Positions 33,416 through 41,687 of a DNA stretch of 64,000 bases are shown here, in pieces (within the stretch, counting starts at the first letter, position 1; every line of letters begins with the position of its first letter). The stretch is from Betaproteobacteria bacterium LSUCC0117 (lineage in GTDB: Bacteria > Pseudomonadota > Gammaproteobacteria > Burkholderiales > Burkholderiaceae_C). Made by a program: the position numbers and the translations under genes. The stretch is from NCBI GenBank assembly GCA_030441535.1, contig JAUJFZ010000004.1, positions 291,804-355,803 of the forward strand, read 5' to 3'. Under the pieces are notes generated by a model that ran no database searches, was not told where the DNA came from, and worked only from the letters and a program-made list of their open reading frames with translations.

Positions 33416-35722
33416 TTACTGCTCGTGAATGGTCTGCCAAACGTTCAGGGGCGTCAGCGGCATTTGCAGCTGTGGTGTCTTGTGGCCATGCCCGTTTCGC
33501 GCCAACGCATGAGCAATGGCGTTCACCACTGCCGGCGTCGCACCAATCGTGCCCAGTTCGCCAACGCCTTTCACGCCCAACACGTTGGTTTTACAGGGGA
33601 TGGATTCATCCATCTCGGTTACGAAATCAACCTGCATCACGTCTGCGTGTGGCACGGCGTAATCCATTAAGCTACCGGAGATCAGCTGTGCGCCATGCGT
33701 CTCGTAAATGAGATTTTCGTAGAGCGCCTGACCGATGCCCTGGACCGCGCCGCCATCCAACTGGCCTCGAACAATGGTCGGACTGATCACCCGACCCACA
33801 TCGTTGACTGAGCTGTAGGCGACGACCTCACACTCACCGGTTTCGGGGTTGACCTCGACCTCACAGACGTGACAACCATTGGGCCAAGTGGGTGCGCCAG
33901 CTGTGGTACTCGACTCCACAACGATGCGTTGTTCCGCTCGCAATTTGGCGACGTCGCCCAATTCAATAGCGACATCCGTTCCCTTAATCGTGAAGCGTGC
34001 CTGCGCATAGTCGAGGTCTTCAACGGCCGTCTCTAGAGCCTCTGCCGCCAGAGATCGGGCGAGTTCAAGGGCTTTAGTTGAGCCTTCGCTCACGGCACCG
34101 CCGCCCGTAAAAATTGATCTTGAACCAGCTGAGCCGAACCCGTTACCGCGGTCGGTGTCACCCATCACAACACGGATTTTTTCTGCAGGCAAATCAAAAA
34201 CGTCAGCGACTAACTGCGTTAGGGAGGTTTGTATACCCTGCCCCATCGGCAGCACTGCAGTGAAAACTTCGACAGATCCGTCGGCTAAGATTTGTATGTT
34301 CACTTCTTCCGTGAATGAGTTACCACCGGTCCATTCCAGAAAGCTCGCAACACCGAGCCCTCGCCACTTGCCCCGCTGTGCACTGGTCGTCGCGCGTAAC
34401 TCGAAGTCATCGACCTTTGCAACAGCGAGGCCTCGTTCGAAAATACGACCAAATGCACCGGTATCGTAGGTTTGCCCCATCGCGTTGGTATACGGCATCT
34501 TCGACTCGGGAATTATGTTAACCCGACGCAGCTCAAGGCGGTCAAAGCCATGAGCCCTAGCCGCTTCATCAAGGGCTCGCTCGATCGACAAAATGGCCTC
34601 TGGTCGACCAGCACCACGATAAGCACCCGTCGGAGCCCGGTTGGTTAAAACTGCTGTAAGCGTCGCATCGATTAACGGTATATCGTAGATGCTGGTAGAT
34701 ACCCAAGGCCCGATCAGTACCTGAATCGCAACCCCTGCCATCGTCGGGTATGCGCCCACGTCGGCGTGGTTATGGAATCGCAGCGCCAGTATCTTGCCCT
34801 CGGCGTCCAAGGCGATATCAATTTTGGTGTCGACTCCGCGTCCGTGTGACGACGTCAGAAAATCTTCGCTGCGGCTGGATACCCACTTCACTGCGCCGCC
34901 AAGTCGGTGCGCACAGTAGGCGGTTAGCAAGTCCTCTGCATAAGTTGCGGTTTTCATACCAAAGCCACCGCCCACATCACCCACTACCACGCGAATCGCC
35001 TCGACGGGCAGACCCAAGTGATGGGAGAGCGCGGCGCGCATTTGCGTCGGTGCTTGACTGGTCGCGCGGAATTCGAGGCGGTTGTCGCGCATCGTCGCAA
35101 TCGAGTTACGCGGTTCGATGGTGATTGCCGCGAGGCGTTGGTGTTGGATGTCTAACGAGGTGACATGCGCGGCTTTGGCAAACGCTTCGTTGACGGCGGC
35201 GGTGTCGCCGAAATGCGTTTGCGCACAAATGTTATCGGGGCCATCAGCCAATAAGGGGGCGTCCGGTGCGAGTGCTTGTGCCATGTCAGCTGCCACAGGC
35301 CTCGGTTCGTAGGAAACATCAACCAGCTCAGCGGCCGCTTGGGCCTGGGCAATGCTATCTGCAACGACGACAGCGACAGGTTCGCCCACAAAGCGCACCC
35401 GGGTCGTCGCCAGGAGGTGTCGCTCGGGCGTTTGAAGGGGGGATCCGTCGGGCCGTTTGAAATTAATCGGCTTCGCCATCGCGGGTACGCCGGCAGCCAA
35501 CAGGTCGGCCCCGGTAAGCACCAGGTGAACACCTGCTGCTTGCTGCGCTGCCGATGTGTCGACCGATAGGATGTCAGCGCTGGCATAGGGAGATCGAACA
35601 AAGCAGACATGCTTGGTGCCAGCAGCTGTGGCGTCGTCAACGTACAGGCCTTGACCTCTGAGCAAGCGATCATCCTCGACACGTTGAACCGCTTTACCGC
35701 TGCCAAATTTCGTCTCTAACAT
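33416..35722 (-). CDS. xanthine dehydrogenase family large subunit, form II CoxL-like, orphan
   Basis: This molybdopterin-cytosine-dinucleotide-binding large subunit has 768 residues from ATG 35722 (GGA about 7 bases upstream). It shows GGGFGMK (251-257), the active-site loop A-Y-R-G-A-G-R (367-373) that marks form II CoxL-like enzymes and not true CO dehydrogenase, the GQGIQTSLTQL block, and the catalytic glutamate in GVKGVGELG near the C terminus. It should hydroxylate an aldehyde, purine or N-heterocycle. No [2Fe-2S] or FAD subunit gene adjoins it, which is unusual because both are normally cotranscribed. It may use subunits encoded elsewhere. It is divergent from an old yellow enzyme gene. 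Confidence 0.88.
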   Translation of the reverse strand: MLETKFGSGKAVQRVEDDRLLRGQGLYVDDATAAGTKHVCFVRSPYASADILSVDTSAAQQAAGVHLVLTGADLLAAGVPAMAKPINFKRPDGSPLQTPERHLLATTRVRFVGEPVAVVVADSIAQAQAAAELVDVSYEPRPVAADMAQALAPDAPLLADGPDNICAQTHFGDTAAVNEAFAKAAHVTSLDIQHQRLAAITIEPRNSIATMRDNRLEFRATSQAPTQMRAALSHHLGLPVEAIRVVVGDVGGGFGMKTATYAEDLLTAYCAHRLGGAVKWVSSRSEDFLTSSHGRGVDTKIDIALDAEGKILALRFHNHADVGAYPTMAGVAIQVLIGPWVSTSIYDIPLIDATLTAVLTNRAPTGAYRGAGRPEAILSIERALDEAARAHGFDRLELRRVNIIPESKMPYTNAMGQTYDTGAFGRIFERGLAVAKVDDFELRATTSAQRGKWRGLGVASFLEWTGGNSFTEEVNIQILADGSVEVFTAVLPMGQGIQTSLTQLVADVFDLPAEKIRVVMGDTDRGNGFGSAGSRSIFTGGGAVSEGSTKALELARSLAAEALETAVEDLDYAQARFTIKGTDVAIELGDVAKLRAEQRIVVESSTTAGAPTWPNGCHVCEVEVNPETGECEVVAYSSVNDVGRVISPTIVRGQLDGGAVQGIGQALYENLIYETHGAQLISGSLMDYAVPHADVMQVDFVTEMDESIPCKTNVLGVKGVGELGTIGATPAVVNAIAHALARNGHGHKTPQLQMPLTPLNVWQTIHEQ

Positions 35723-35912
35723 GCTGTTTTCCTTTAAGAACACCGCCGTGGTCATATGCGACCGCGCTAACGCCCAAGTTTACGCAAAAATGATTCGAAT
35801 CGATGTCGCTGGCGGGCTATCTCCAAAGCGCCAGCGGCATGGTACAAAGTTCATTACCATTCAATCCTCGCGCACAGTCGCCCCGCAACCAATTTGCCCT
35901 CAAAAAATCGTC

Positions 35913-37034
35913 ATGAGCCCTTTGTTTACTGCCCTTCACATTCCTTCCCCCAATGGTGGCCTGACCCTTGAAAATCGCGTCGTTGTGGCGCCGATGTGTC
36001 AGTACGCTTGCACCGACGGGCTTGCAAATGACTGGCACCTCACCCACTGGGCCGGCCTGTTGAATGGGGGTACGGCAATGGTATTTCTTGAGGCGACCGC
36101 GGTCACAGCAGATGGTCGCATTAGCCCCGGCTGTTTGGGTATTTGGGATGACACCCGGGCGCAGGCGCTGGGCGCTAACTTGGCGCGCGCCCGGGCACAG
36201 GCCCCCCACACACCCATTTGTATTCAGCTGGCCCATGCCGGCCGCAAGGGCAGTAGCGCGGCGCCTTGGCAGGGCGGGGCGTTGCTTGATCTGGACAACG
36301 GCGGATGGGAGACCCGCGCGCCGTCCGCGTTGCCGCATAGCGATGGTGAGCGTGCGCCAAAGGCCTTATCGCTCGACGAGATAGCTGCGCTTGTAAAGGC
36401 CTTTGCCGATTCCGCTAAACGCGCAAAAGCCATTGGGATCGACGCCATTGAGCTGCATGCGGCCCACGGCTATCTGTTGCATCAATTCTTGTCGCCATTG
36501 TCGAATCAGCGCACGGACGCGTATGGGGGTGATTTTGAGGGCCGTATTCGGTTCCCGCTAGAAGCGATCGCGGCAGTTCGGGCAGTCTTTGATGGCCCGG
36601 TCGGTTTCCGAATCTCAGCGACGGATTGGGTAGAGGGTGGTTGGACGCCCGAGGAAACGGTGGATTTTTGCAAGCGGGCTCAGGCTGCGGGAGCGGATTT
36701 TGCGCACATCTCAACTGCGGGCGTTTCGCCTCTGCAAAAAATACCGGCGGCGCCGGGATTCCAGTTGCCATTCGCGCAGATGGTCAAAGCGGCCACTGGC
36801 ATGCCCACCATCGGTGTTGGCCTGATCACGGAGGCCAAGATGGCGGAGTCAGCGGTTGCCGACGGGTTAGTCGATGTCGTCGCTGTGGCGCGTGCGGTGT
36901 TGTACAACCCGCGCTGGTTGTGGGAAGTCGCCGCACAGCTAGGGGGTACGTTGCGGGGGAGCCCGCAGTTCATCCGATCGTTGCCTCCTCATGCGCGGCA
37001 CATTTTTGGTGATGTTCGAATTGGGATGCGTTAA
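35913..37034 (+). CDS. old yellow enzyme family NADH:flavin oxidoreductase (YqjM/XenA-like)
   Basis: The FMN-dependent ene-reductase has 373 residues from ATG 35913. The active-site features of the YqjM subgroup are visible: PMCQYAC with Cys29, QLAHAGRKGS (about 100-109), and ELHAAHGYLLHQFLSPLSNQ (about 184-203) with RTDAYGG. The C-terminal VAVARAVLYNP block holds the phosphate site. An open frame continues 64 codons upstream but is unconserved and overlaps the divergent gene start. It reduces activated C=C bonds in enones, maleimides or nitro-compounds. No clear ribosome binding site precedes the ATG. The hydrolase gene follows after 17 bases. Confidence 0.88.
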   Translation: MSPLFTALHIPSPNGGLTLENRVVVAPMCQYACTDGLANDWHLTHWAGLLNGGTAMVFLEATAVTADGRISPGCLGIWDDTRAQALGANLARARAQAPHTPICIQLAHAGRKGSSAAPWQGGALLDLDNGGWETRAPSALPHSDGERAPKALSLDEIAALVKAFADSAKRAKAIGIDAIELHAAHGYLLHQFLSPLSNQRTDAYGGDFEGRIRFPLEAIAAVRAVFDGPVGFRISATDWVEGGWTPEETVDFCKRAQAAGADFAHISTAGVSPLQKIPAAPGFQLPFAQMVKAATGMPTIGVGLITEAKMAESAVADGLVDVVAVARAVLYNPRWLWEVAAQLGGTLRGSPQFIRSLPPHARHIFGDVRIGMR

Positions 37035-37051
37035 GCGCAAAGGGGATTGCC

Positions 37052-37936
37052 ATGGTGACCGCAGACAGTGACTATTTCAACGCCCAGTACAACAACCGTG
37101 CACTGGTGCCTGACTACGCCGACTACTTTGCCAGGTGGAACATTGCCTCGGTTGCGTTGCGCGAGCAACCCGGCTGCGCGGTCAGCCTGCCTTATGGCCG
37201 TGGCGAACGCGAAACACTGGATGTCTTCGCGCCGCAAACGCCTGATAACGCAGGCAGGGGATCTGCTCGGGGGCGTCCCGTGGTCGTCTACATCCACGGT
37301 GGCTATTGGCGCAGCTTAAGCAAAAGTGAGCACAGTTTTGTCGCGGCACCATTCCTCGCGGCGAACGCCTGTGTGGTGATTCCCAACTACCCGTTGTGTC
37401 CGAGCACCACGATACCGGCAATTGCCCAAACTTTGACCCGAGCACTGCAGTGGGTGCATAGCCATATCTCCGATTGGGGCGGCGACCCTTCTCGCATCAC
37501 GTTGGTGGGGCATTCTGCCGGTGGACACCTGACGGCCATGTTGGTCCGTTGTGATTGGTCAGCGGTCGATGCCAAGCTTCCCAAAGACCTGGTTAAGTCG
37601 GCTTTGGCGATATCGGGTCTATACGATTTAGCACCGTTGCAGCAAGCGCCGATCTTGCAAGGGGATTTGCGCTTGGACGCGACGCAGGTTTTACGCGCGA
37701 GTCCCGTGAACTTCGCAGCGCCGAAACGTGGCGATGGTGCCCCGAAGCTCCACTGCGTCGTGGGTGGTGACGAAAGTGATGAATTCATAAGGCAAAACCA
37801 GCTGCTTCAGCAGCGTTGGGGCGCTAAGGCGGTACCATCAGCGATCAGTATTCCTGGCGCGAACCACTTCTCCATTTTGGATGAGCTCGTCAACACCGGT
37901 AGCCCACTCAATCGGCTTGCTTTGAGTCTAATTTAG
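37052..37936 (+). CDS. alpha/beta hydrolase, kynurenine formamidase-like
   Basis: The 294-residue esterase/amidase has the oxyanion motif YIHGGYW (about 75-81), the nucleophile elbow GHSAGGH (about 152-158), an acid near GGDESDEF and the C-terminal catalytic histidine in PGANHFSIL (about 269-277). The HGGYW form and spacing match kynurenine-formamidase/BD-FAE-type hydrolases more than hormone-sensitive lipases. AAAGGGGA lies before the ATG. It is downstream of the old yellow enzyme gene and upstream of a GST gene, a run that looks like a xenobiotic or heterocycle-processing cluster. The actual substrate is unknown. Confidence 0.8.
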   Translation: MVTADSDYFNAQYNNRALVPDYADYFARWNIASVALREQPGCAVSLPYGRGERETLDVFAPQTPDNAGRGSARGRPVVVYIHGGYWRSLSKSEHSFVAAPFLAANACVVIPNYPLCPSTTIPAIAQTLTRALQWVHSHISDWGGDPSRITLVGHSAGGHLTAMLVRCDWSAVDAKLPKDLVKSALAISGLYDLAPLQQAPILQGDLRLDATQVLRASPVNFAAPKRGDGAPKLHCVVGGDESDEFIRQNQLLQQRWGAKAVPSAISIPGANHFSILDELVNTGSPLNRLALSLI

Positions 37937-37968
37937 TCACCTCCCATCACTCGCACTGAAAGATCACC

Positions 37969-38667
37969 ATGCTCAAGTTCTATTACAACGCCGCGCCCAA
38001 TCCAATGAAGATTGCGCTGCTACTCGAAGAGTTGGAATTACCCTACGAGCCTATTCCTGTGGACACTCGCAAGGGCGAGCAGTTTGCGCTGTCATTTTTG
38101 GCCGTGAACCCCAATGCGAAGCTGCCTGCAATCGTACATGGCGACGTGACCGTCTTCGACAGCAACGCGATTTTGTTGTACCTCGCCGATCGCGCACAGA
38201 AGCTGGTGCCCGGACCGGCTGATGCAGTCAAGCGTGGCGAGATGTTGTCGTGGTTGATGTTTATTGCGACTGGGCTGGGTCCCTTTTCTGGCCAGTCTGT
38301 GCACTTTCGTCATGTCGCACCCGAGCCCAAGTTGTATGCCCTCAATCGCTATGACTTTGAGGCGAATCGCCATTGGCGCATCATCGAGCATCGTCTGCAC
38401 AATCAGCGGTTCATGCTCGGCGACGACTACAGCATCGTGGACATCGCCCTGTGGGGGTGGGCACGCATGCTGCCCTACGTGTTAGGTGGCACCGACACGT
38501 GGGACAAATATCCCGCGGTGAAGCGGTTCTTGGATACGGTCAGTGCCCGCCCCGCAGCAGTGCGCGCCGAGGCGCTGAAAACCCGACACGCTTTCAAAGC
38601 GGAGATGGACGACGCAGCCAAGCGCTACATGTTTCCTGCCAACGAGCGCATCAAAGACCAGCTCTAG
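37969..38667 (+). CDS. glutathione S-transferase family protein (YfcG-like)
   Basis: The 232-residue protein has an N-terminal thioredoxin-like domain (KFYYNAAPNPMKIALLLEEL, about 3-22; NPNAKLPAI with the cis-proline; FDSNAILLYLAD at about 63-74, the glutathione-binding segment) and an all-helical C-terminal domain. The NPNAKLPAI and DSNAI pattern resembles nu-class YfcG/YghU glutathione transferases with disulfide-bond oxidoreductase activity. It ends at 38667, overlapping the convergent esterase stop by four bases. It may conjugate or reduce products of the preceding enzymes. Confidence 0.88.
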   Translation: MLKFYYNAAPNPMKIALLLEELELPYEPIPVDTRKGEQFALSFLAVNPNAKLPAIVHGDVTVFDSNAILLYLADRAQKLVPGPADAVKRGEMLSWLMFIATGLGPFSGQSVHFRHVAPEPKLYALNRYDFEANRHWRIIEHRLHNQRFMLGDDYSIVDIALWGWARMLPYVLGGTDTWDKYPAVKRFLDTVSARPAAVRAEALKTRHAFKAEMDDAAKRYMFPANERIKDQL

Positions 38668-39629
38668 AGCACAGCTGATTTGAGGGCGCGCGCGCACAGT
38701 GCGAGCGCCGTGTCGGCCTCGCCGATCGCCTTGTTCATCGGTAAGAACCCGTGGATCTGCCGCTCAAAACACACATACTGGCAGCGTGTGCCTGCGGCAG
38801 ACAAGGCATCGGCATATTGGCGACCTTCATCCCGCAGGGGGTCATAGCCCGCCGTTAGCACCAAGGCTGGCGGCAGGTCGCCGTGGTCGCTGGCGAGCAG
38901 CGGTGAGGCCCGCCAATCGAGCCAATCAGCGGGGTTTGGCAAGTAGTGTCCTCTGAAGTAGTGCATGCTCTCCGTGGTGAGCAGGTAACCCTGTCCGTTG
39001 GTTTGATGAGATGGCGCCAGAGCGCGCTTGTCGGTTACGGGATAAATGAGCAACTGGAAGCAGGGTACAGGAGCGGTCGCCGATGCCCGACGGGCCTCAC
39101 GTTGATGCAGCGACACGACTGCAGCCAGACAGCCGCCAGCACTGTCGCCACCGACAGCGATTTTTTTGGAGTCTATGCCCAGGGTGCTCGCCTGATCTGC
39201 GGCCCAATCAAAGGCTGCAATGCAGTCATTCAGCGCGGCAGGAAAGGGGGCCTCAGGGGCGAGGCGGTAGTCGACTGCGATCACCACGCACCCGCTTTGG
39301 TCAGCCAAGTCACGGCACACGCCGTCGTGTGTGTCGAGGTCACCAATGACCCAGCCACCACCGTGGAAGTAAACCAACGCCGCCGCCCGGGTTGCATCGG
39401 CCTGCGCGGGCCGGTAGACGCGGAGCGGGACATCGACCCGCGCGCCCGATCGCTCGGTATAAGACAGCGTCTCGTTACGCACCGACGCTAAGGGGGTAGG
39501 ATCACGTTGCGTGGCGTACCGACGCGCCACATAGGCTGCACGTGCCTCAACCGGGTTGACGGTATGAACTGGAGGAATCTGCTTTTCCAGCATCAAGTCA
39601 AGGAGAGCGCGGGCATCAGGATCGAGCAT
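38664..39629 (-). CDS. alpha/beta hydrolase, hormone-sensitive-lipase family esterase
   Basis: The 321-residue carboxylesterase has the HSL-family oxyanion motif YFHGGGWVIG (about 87-96), nucleophile elbow GGDSAGGCLA (about 157-166), the acid in TAGYDPLRDEG and the catalytic His in HGFLPM near residue 296. The start is placed at ATG 39629; an upstream in-frame start would add 57 residues that run through the divergent glutathione peroxidase promoter and signal peptide region and look unconserved. It is a single-gene unit, convergent with the GST gene. Short- or medium-chain esters are the usual substrates. Confidence 0.85.
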   Translation of the reverse strand: MLDPDARALLDLMLEKQIPPVHTVNPVEARAAYVARRYATQRDPTPLASVRNETLSYTERSGARVDVPLRVYRPAQADATRAAALVYFHGGGWVIGDLDTHDGVCRDLADQSGCVVIAVDYRLAPEAPFPAALNDCIAAFDWAADQASTLGIDSKKIAVGGDSAGGCLAAVVSLHQREARRASATAPVPCFQLLIYPVTDKRALAPSHQTNGQGYLLTTESMHYFRGHYLPNPADWLDWRASPLLASDHGDLPPALVLTAGYDPLRDEGRQYADALSAAGTRCQYVCFERQIHGFLPMNKAIGEADTALALCARALKSAVL

Positions 39630-39711
39630 GTGAGGGCTTTCAGAGGCGGTGACGTTGTTAATTCGCGCTTCATCGTACAGTAAACGTTCGCAAACCGGTA
39701 GGAACGAAACG

Positions 39712-40266
39712 ATGCTTTTTCGATTGATTTTTACATTGGGGATCCTCATGTCAACAGTTGCACCCGCACAGGCCGCCTCTGCCTGCCCGCCCATCCTCAA
39801 CCACCAGTTTGAGCGCCTGCAAGACGGCGCGCCTCAGTCGCTTTGCCAATACGCTGGCAAGGTGATTCTGGTTGTAAATACCGCGAGCTACTGTGGGTTT
39901 ACGGGCCAGTACGAAGGTCTTGAAGCGCTCTATGCCAAGTACAGCGACAAGGGTTTGGTCATTTTGGGCTTCCCTTCAAATGACTTCGGCAAACAAGAGC
40001 CAGGAGACTCGAAAGCGATCGCTGATTTTTGTTTCAACACCTACGGCGTCAAATTCCCGATGTTGGCGAAAACCGTGGTGTCCGGCCAAGGTGCGAACCC
40101 GTTTTACAAAGACCTCATAGCCGCAACAGGCGCAAAGCCCATGTGGAATTTCCACAAGTACCTGATCAGCGCTGATGGCAAGCGCGTGGAGTCTTTTGTG
40201 TCGCTGCGTAAGCCGCTTGGCGGCGAAATCGAGAAAGCGATTCAACGGGAGTTAGCGGCGCGCTGA
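39712..40266 (+). CDS. glutathione peroxidase, exported
   Basis: This thiol peroxidase reduces hydrogen or lipid hydroperoxides. From ATG 39712 (GGAACGA upstream) it has 184 residues. A cleavable signal peptide (about 1-22, ending AQA) indicates a periplasmic location. The catalytic cysteine is Cys61 in NTASYCGFTGQY. The GFPSNDFGKQEPG block (about 87-99) and MWNFHKYL (about 144-151) complete the Cys/Gln/Trp/Asn tetrad. It overlaps the convergent cysQ gene by 15 bases. In the periplasm it may use thioredoxin-like donors in place of glutathione. Confidence 0.9.
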   Translation: MLFRLIFTLGILMSTVAPAQAASACPPILNHQFERLQDGAPQSLCQYAGKVILVVNTASYCGFTGQYEGLEALYAKYSDKGLVILGFPSNDFGKQEPGDSKAIADFCFNTYGVKFPMLAKTVVSGQGANPFYKDLIAATGAKPMWNFHKYLISADGKRVESFVSLRKPLGGEIEKAIQRELAAR

Positions 40267-41052
40267 GGGTTCTGGCCGTCCCCAGGCAATGAAATGGGGG
40301 TTCTTCAAGCGCAGGGGGTCGTATTGCAGGTCCTCACCACTGAGGGTGCAAATTCGTCCTCCGGCGGCTGCCAGAACCGCGTGCGCGGCGGCGGTATCCC
40401 AAGCCATTGTGGGACCGAAACGCGGGTATAGATCGGCAAGCCCCTGTGCCATTCGGCAGAATTTAAGCGATGAGCCAACCGCCAACGCCTCGGATACCGA
40501 AAAATCAGTCAAGAACGCATCCAAAGCTTTGGAGTCGCCGTGGTTGCGGCTTTGTAGGACCCGCAGTCCGGCGGCTGGTGGCTGCGTGCACATAATGCGC
40601 TCGGGGTTTGTCTGCGGCGTTGCCTGCCAGTAGGCGGCTCGATCCATCGGCGTGTTGAGACCCCAAAAAACTTCTCCCAGAGCGGGCGCGGCCACGACAC
40701 CCAAGTATGGCTTGCCCTGGTGGACCAGCGCAATGTTGACGGTGAACTCACCATTTCGATCGAGAAACTCGCGGGTCCCATCCACGGGATCGATCAGCCA
40801 AAACGTGTCGGTTGCCACTGCCTGTGACCCGTTGGCAGTCGCCTCCTCACCGATAACGGGGATGTCGGGTGTCAGCGATCGAAGTCCTTTGGTGATGATG
40901 GCTTCCGCCATCACATCTGCCTCGGTAACAGGCGAGGTATCCGCTTTTTGTGTCACCTTGAAGTCGGTGTTGTAAACCGCCATAACCGCATCGCTCGCTC
41001 GTGCAACGAGCGGCAACAGTTGTGTAAGCCAAGGCTGTAGTGGTGTGTTCAT
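40252..41052 (-). CDS. cysQ: 3'(2'),5'-bisphosphate nucleotidase CysQ
   Basis: The enzyme hydrolyses 3'-phosphoadenosine 5'-phosphate produced in sulfate assimilation. The 266-residue inositol-monophosphatase-fold protein shows the metal-binding VIGEEATANG (about 65-74), the IDPVDGTREF signature (about 86-95) and a C-terminal PTMAWDTAAAHAVL motif (about 218-231, the WDxAA metal ligand). It is convergent with the glutathione peroxidase gene and divergent from yaeQ, with 68 bases between the two starts. It stands alone and is probably transcribed from its own promoter. Confidence 0.92.
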   Translation of the reverse strand: MNTPLQPWLTQLLPLVARASDAVMAVYNTDFKVTQKADTSPVTEADVMAEAIITKGLRSLTPDIPVIGEEATANGSQAVATDTFWLIDPVDGTREFLDRNGEFTVNIALVHQGKPYLGVVAAPALGEVFWGLNTPMDRAAYWQATPQTNPERIMCTQPPAAGLRVLQSRNHGDSKALDAFLTDFSVSEALAVGSSLKFCRMAQGLADLYPRFGPTMAWDTAAAHAVLAAAGGRICTLSGEDLQYDPLRLKNPHFIAWGRPEPSARR

Positions 41053-41120
41053 CCCCGTATTCTAGGGAGATAAGCCGCGCTGAACATGCGCATAATCGAG
41101 GGTTACTTCAGAAAGCATTT

Positions 41121-41681
41121 ATGGCCATCAAGTCCACGATTTTTAAGGCGAATCTGCAGATTGCAGACATCGACCACGGTTATTACGCTGACCATGCGTT
41201 GACCTTGGCCCGTCACCCCAGCGAGACCGATGAAAGAATGATGATTCGCCTGGTCGCCCTCGCGTTACACGCCCACGATCTGGATGATGTTTGCAACGGT
41301 GATGCCCATCTAAAGTTCGGTGCCGGACTGTCAGATCCAGAGGACCCCGATGTCTCGCTGACCGACTTCACGGGTCGCAAGCGCCTTTGGATCGAGGTTG
41401 GTCAACCGGAAGACAAGCCGTTGGCTAAGGCCTGTAGCAAGGCAGACGCGGTTGCGGTCTATGCGTTCAATCATGCCGCGGATATTTGGTGGGCCGGTAT
41501 CCAGAACAAGCTGACTCGTATGGATAAATTGCGCGTGTGGCGCATTCCTACCGATGCGTCGCAGGCCCTGATGGCGTTGGCAGCTCGTTCGATGCAGTTG
41601 CAGGCGACGATACAAGAGGGTGCGTTAACCCTTAACAGTGCGCAGGGCATGGTGACCATCGAGCCCATCGTGTGGAAGTGA
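41121..41681 (+). CDS. yaeQ: YaeQ family protein
   Basis: The 186-residue protein matches YaeQ from its start MAIKSTIFKANLQIADIDHGYY through the ARHPSETDERMMIRL block (about 31-45) and the DFTGRKRLWIEVGQPE segment (about 83-98), which resembles a PD-(D/E)xK nuclease-like core. The ATG at 41121 fits the family start; an earlier in-frame start would overlap cysQ. The biological function is not settled, although older work linked YaeQ to RfaH suppression. It lies 6 bases before the exonuclease/GIY-YIG gene and is probably cotranscribed. Confidence 0.9.
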   Translation: MAIKSTIFKANLQIADIDHGYYADHALTLARHPSETDERMMIRLVALALHAHDLDDVCNGDAHLKFGAGLSDPEDPDVSLTDFTGRKRLWIEVGQPEDKPLAKACSKADAVAVYAFNHAADIWWAGIQNKLTRMDKLRVWRIPTDASQALMALAARSMQLQATIQEGALTLNSAQGMVTIEPIVWK

Positions 41682-41687
41682 CCGCTA

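Noticed and set aside
33416..35722. CO dehydrogenase large subunit as the role of this CoxL-like gene
   Set aside because: The active-site loop is A-Y-R-G-A-G-R without cysteine, the form II pattern, and S and M subunit genes are missing.
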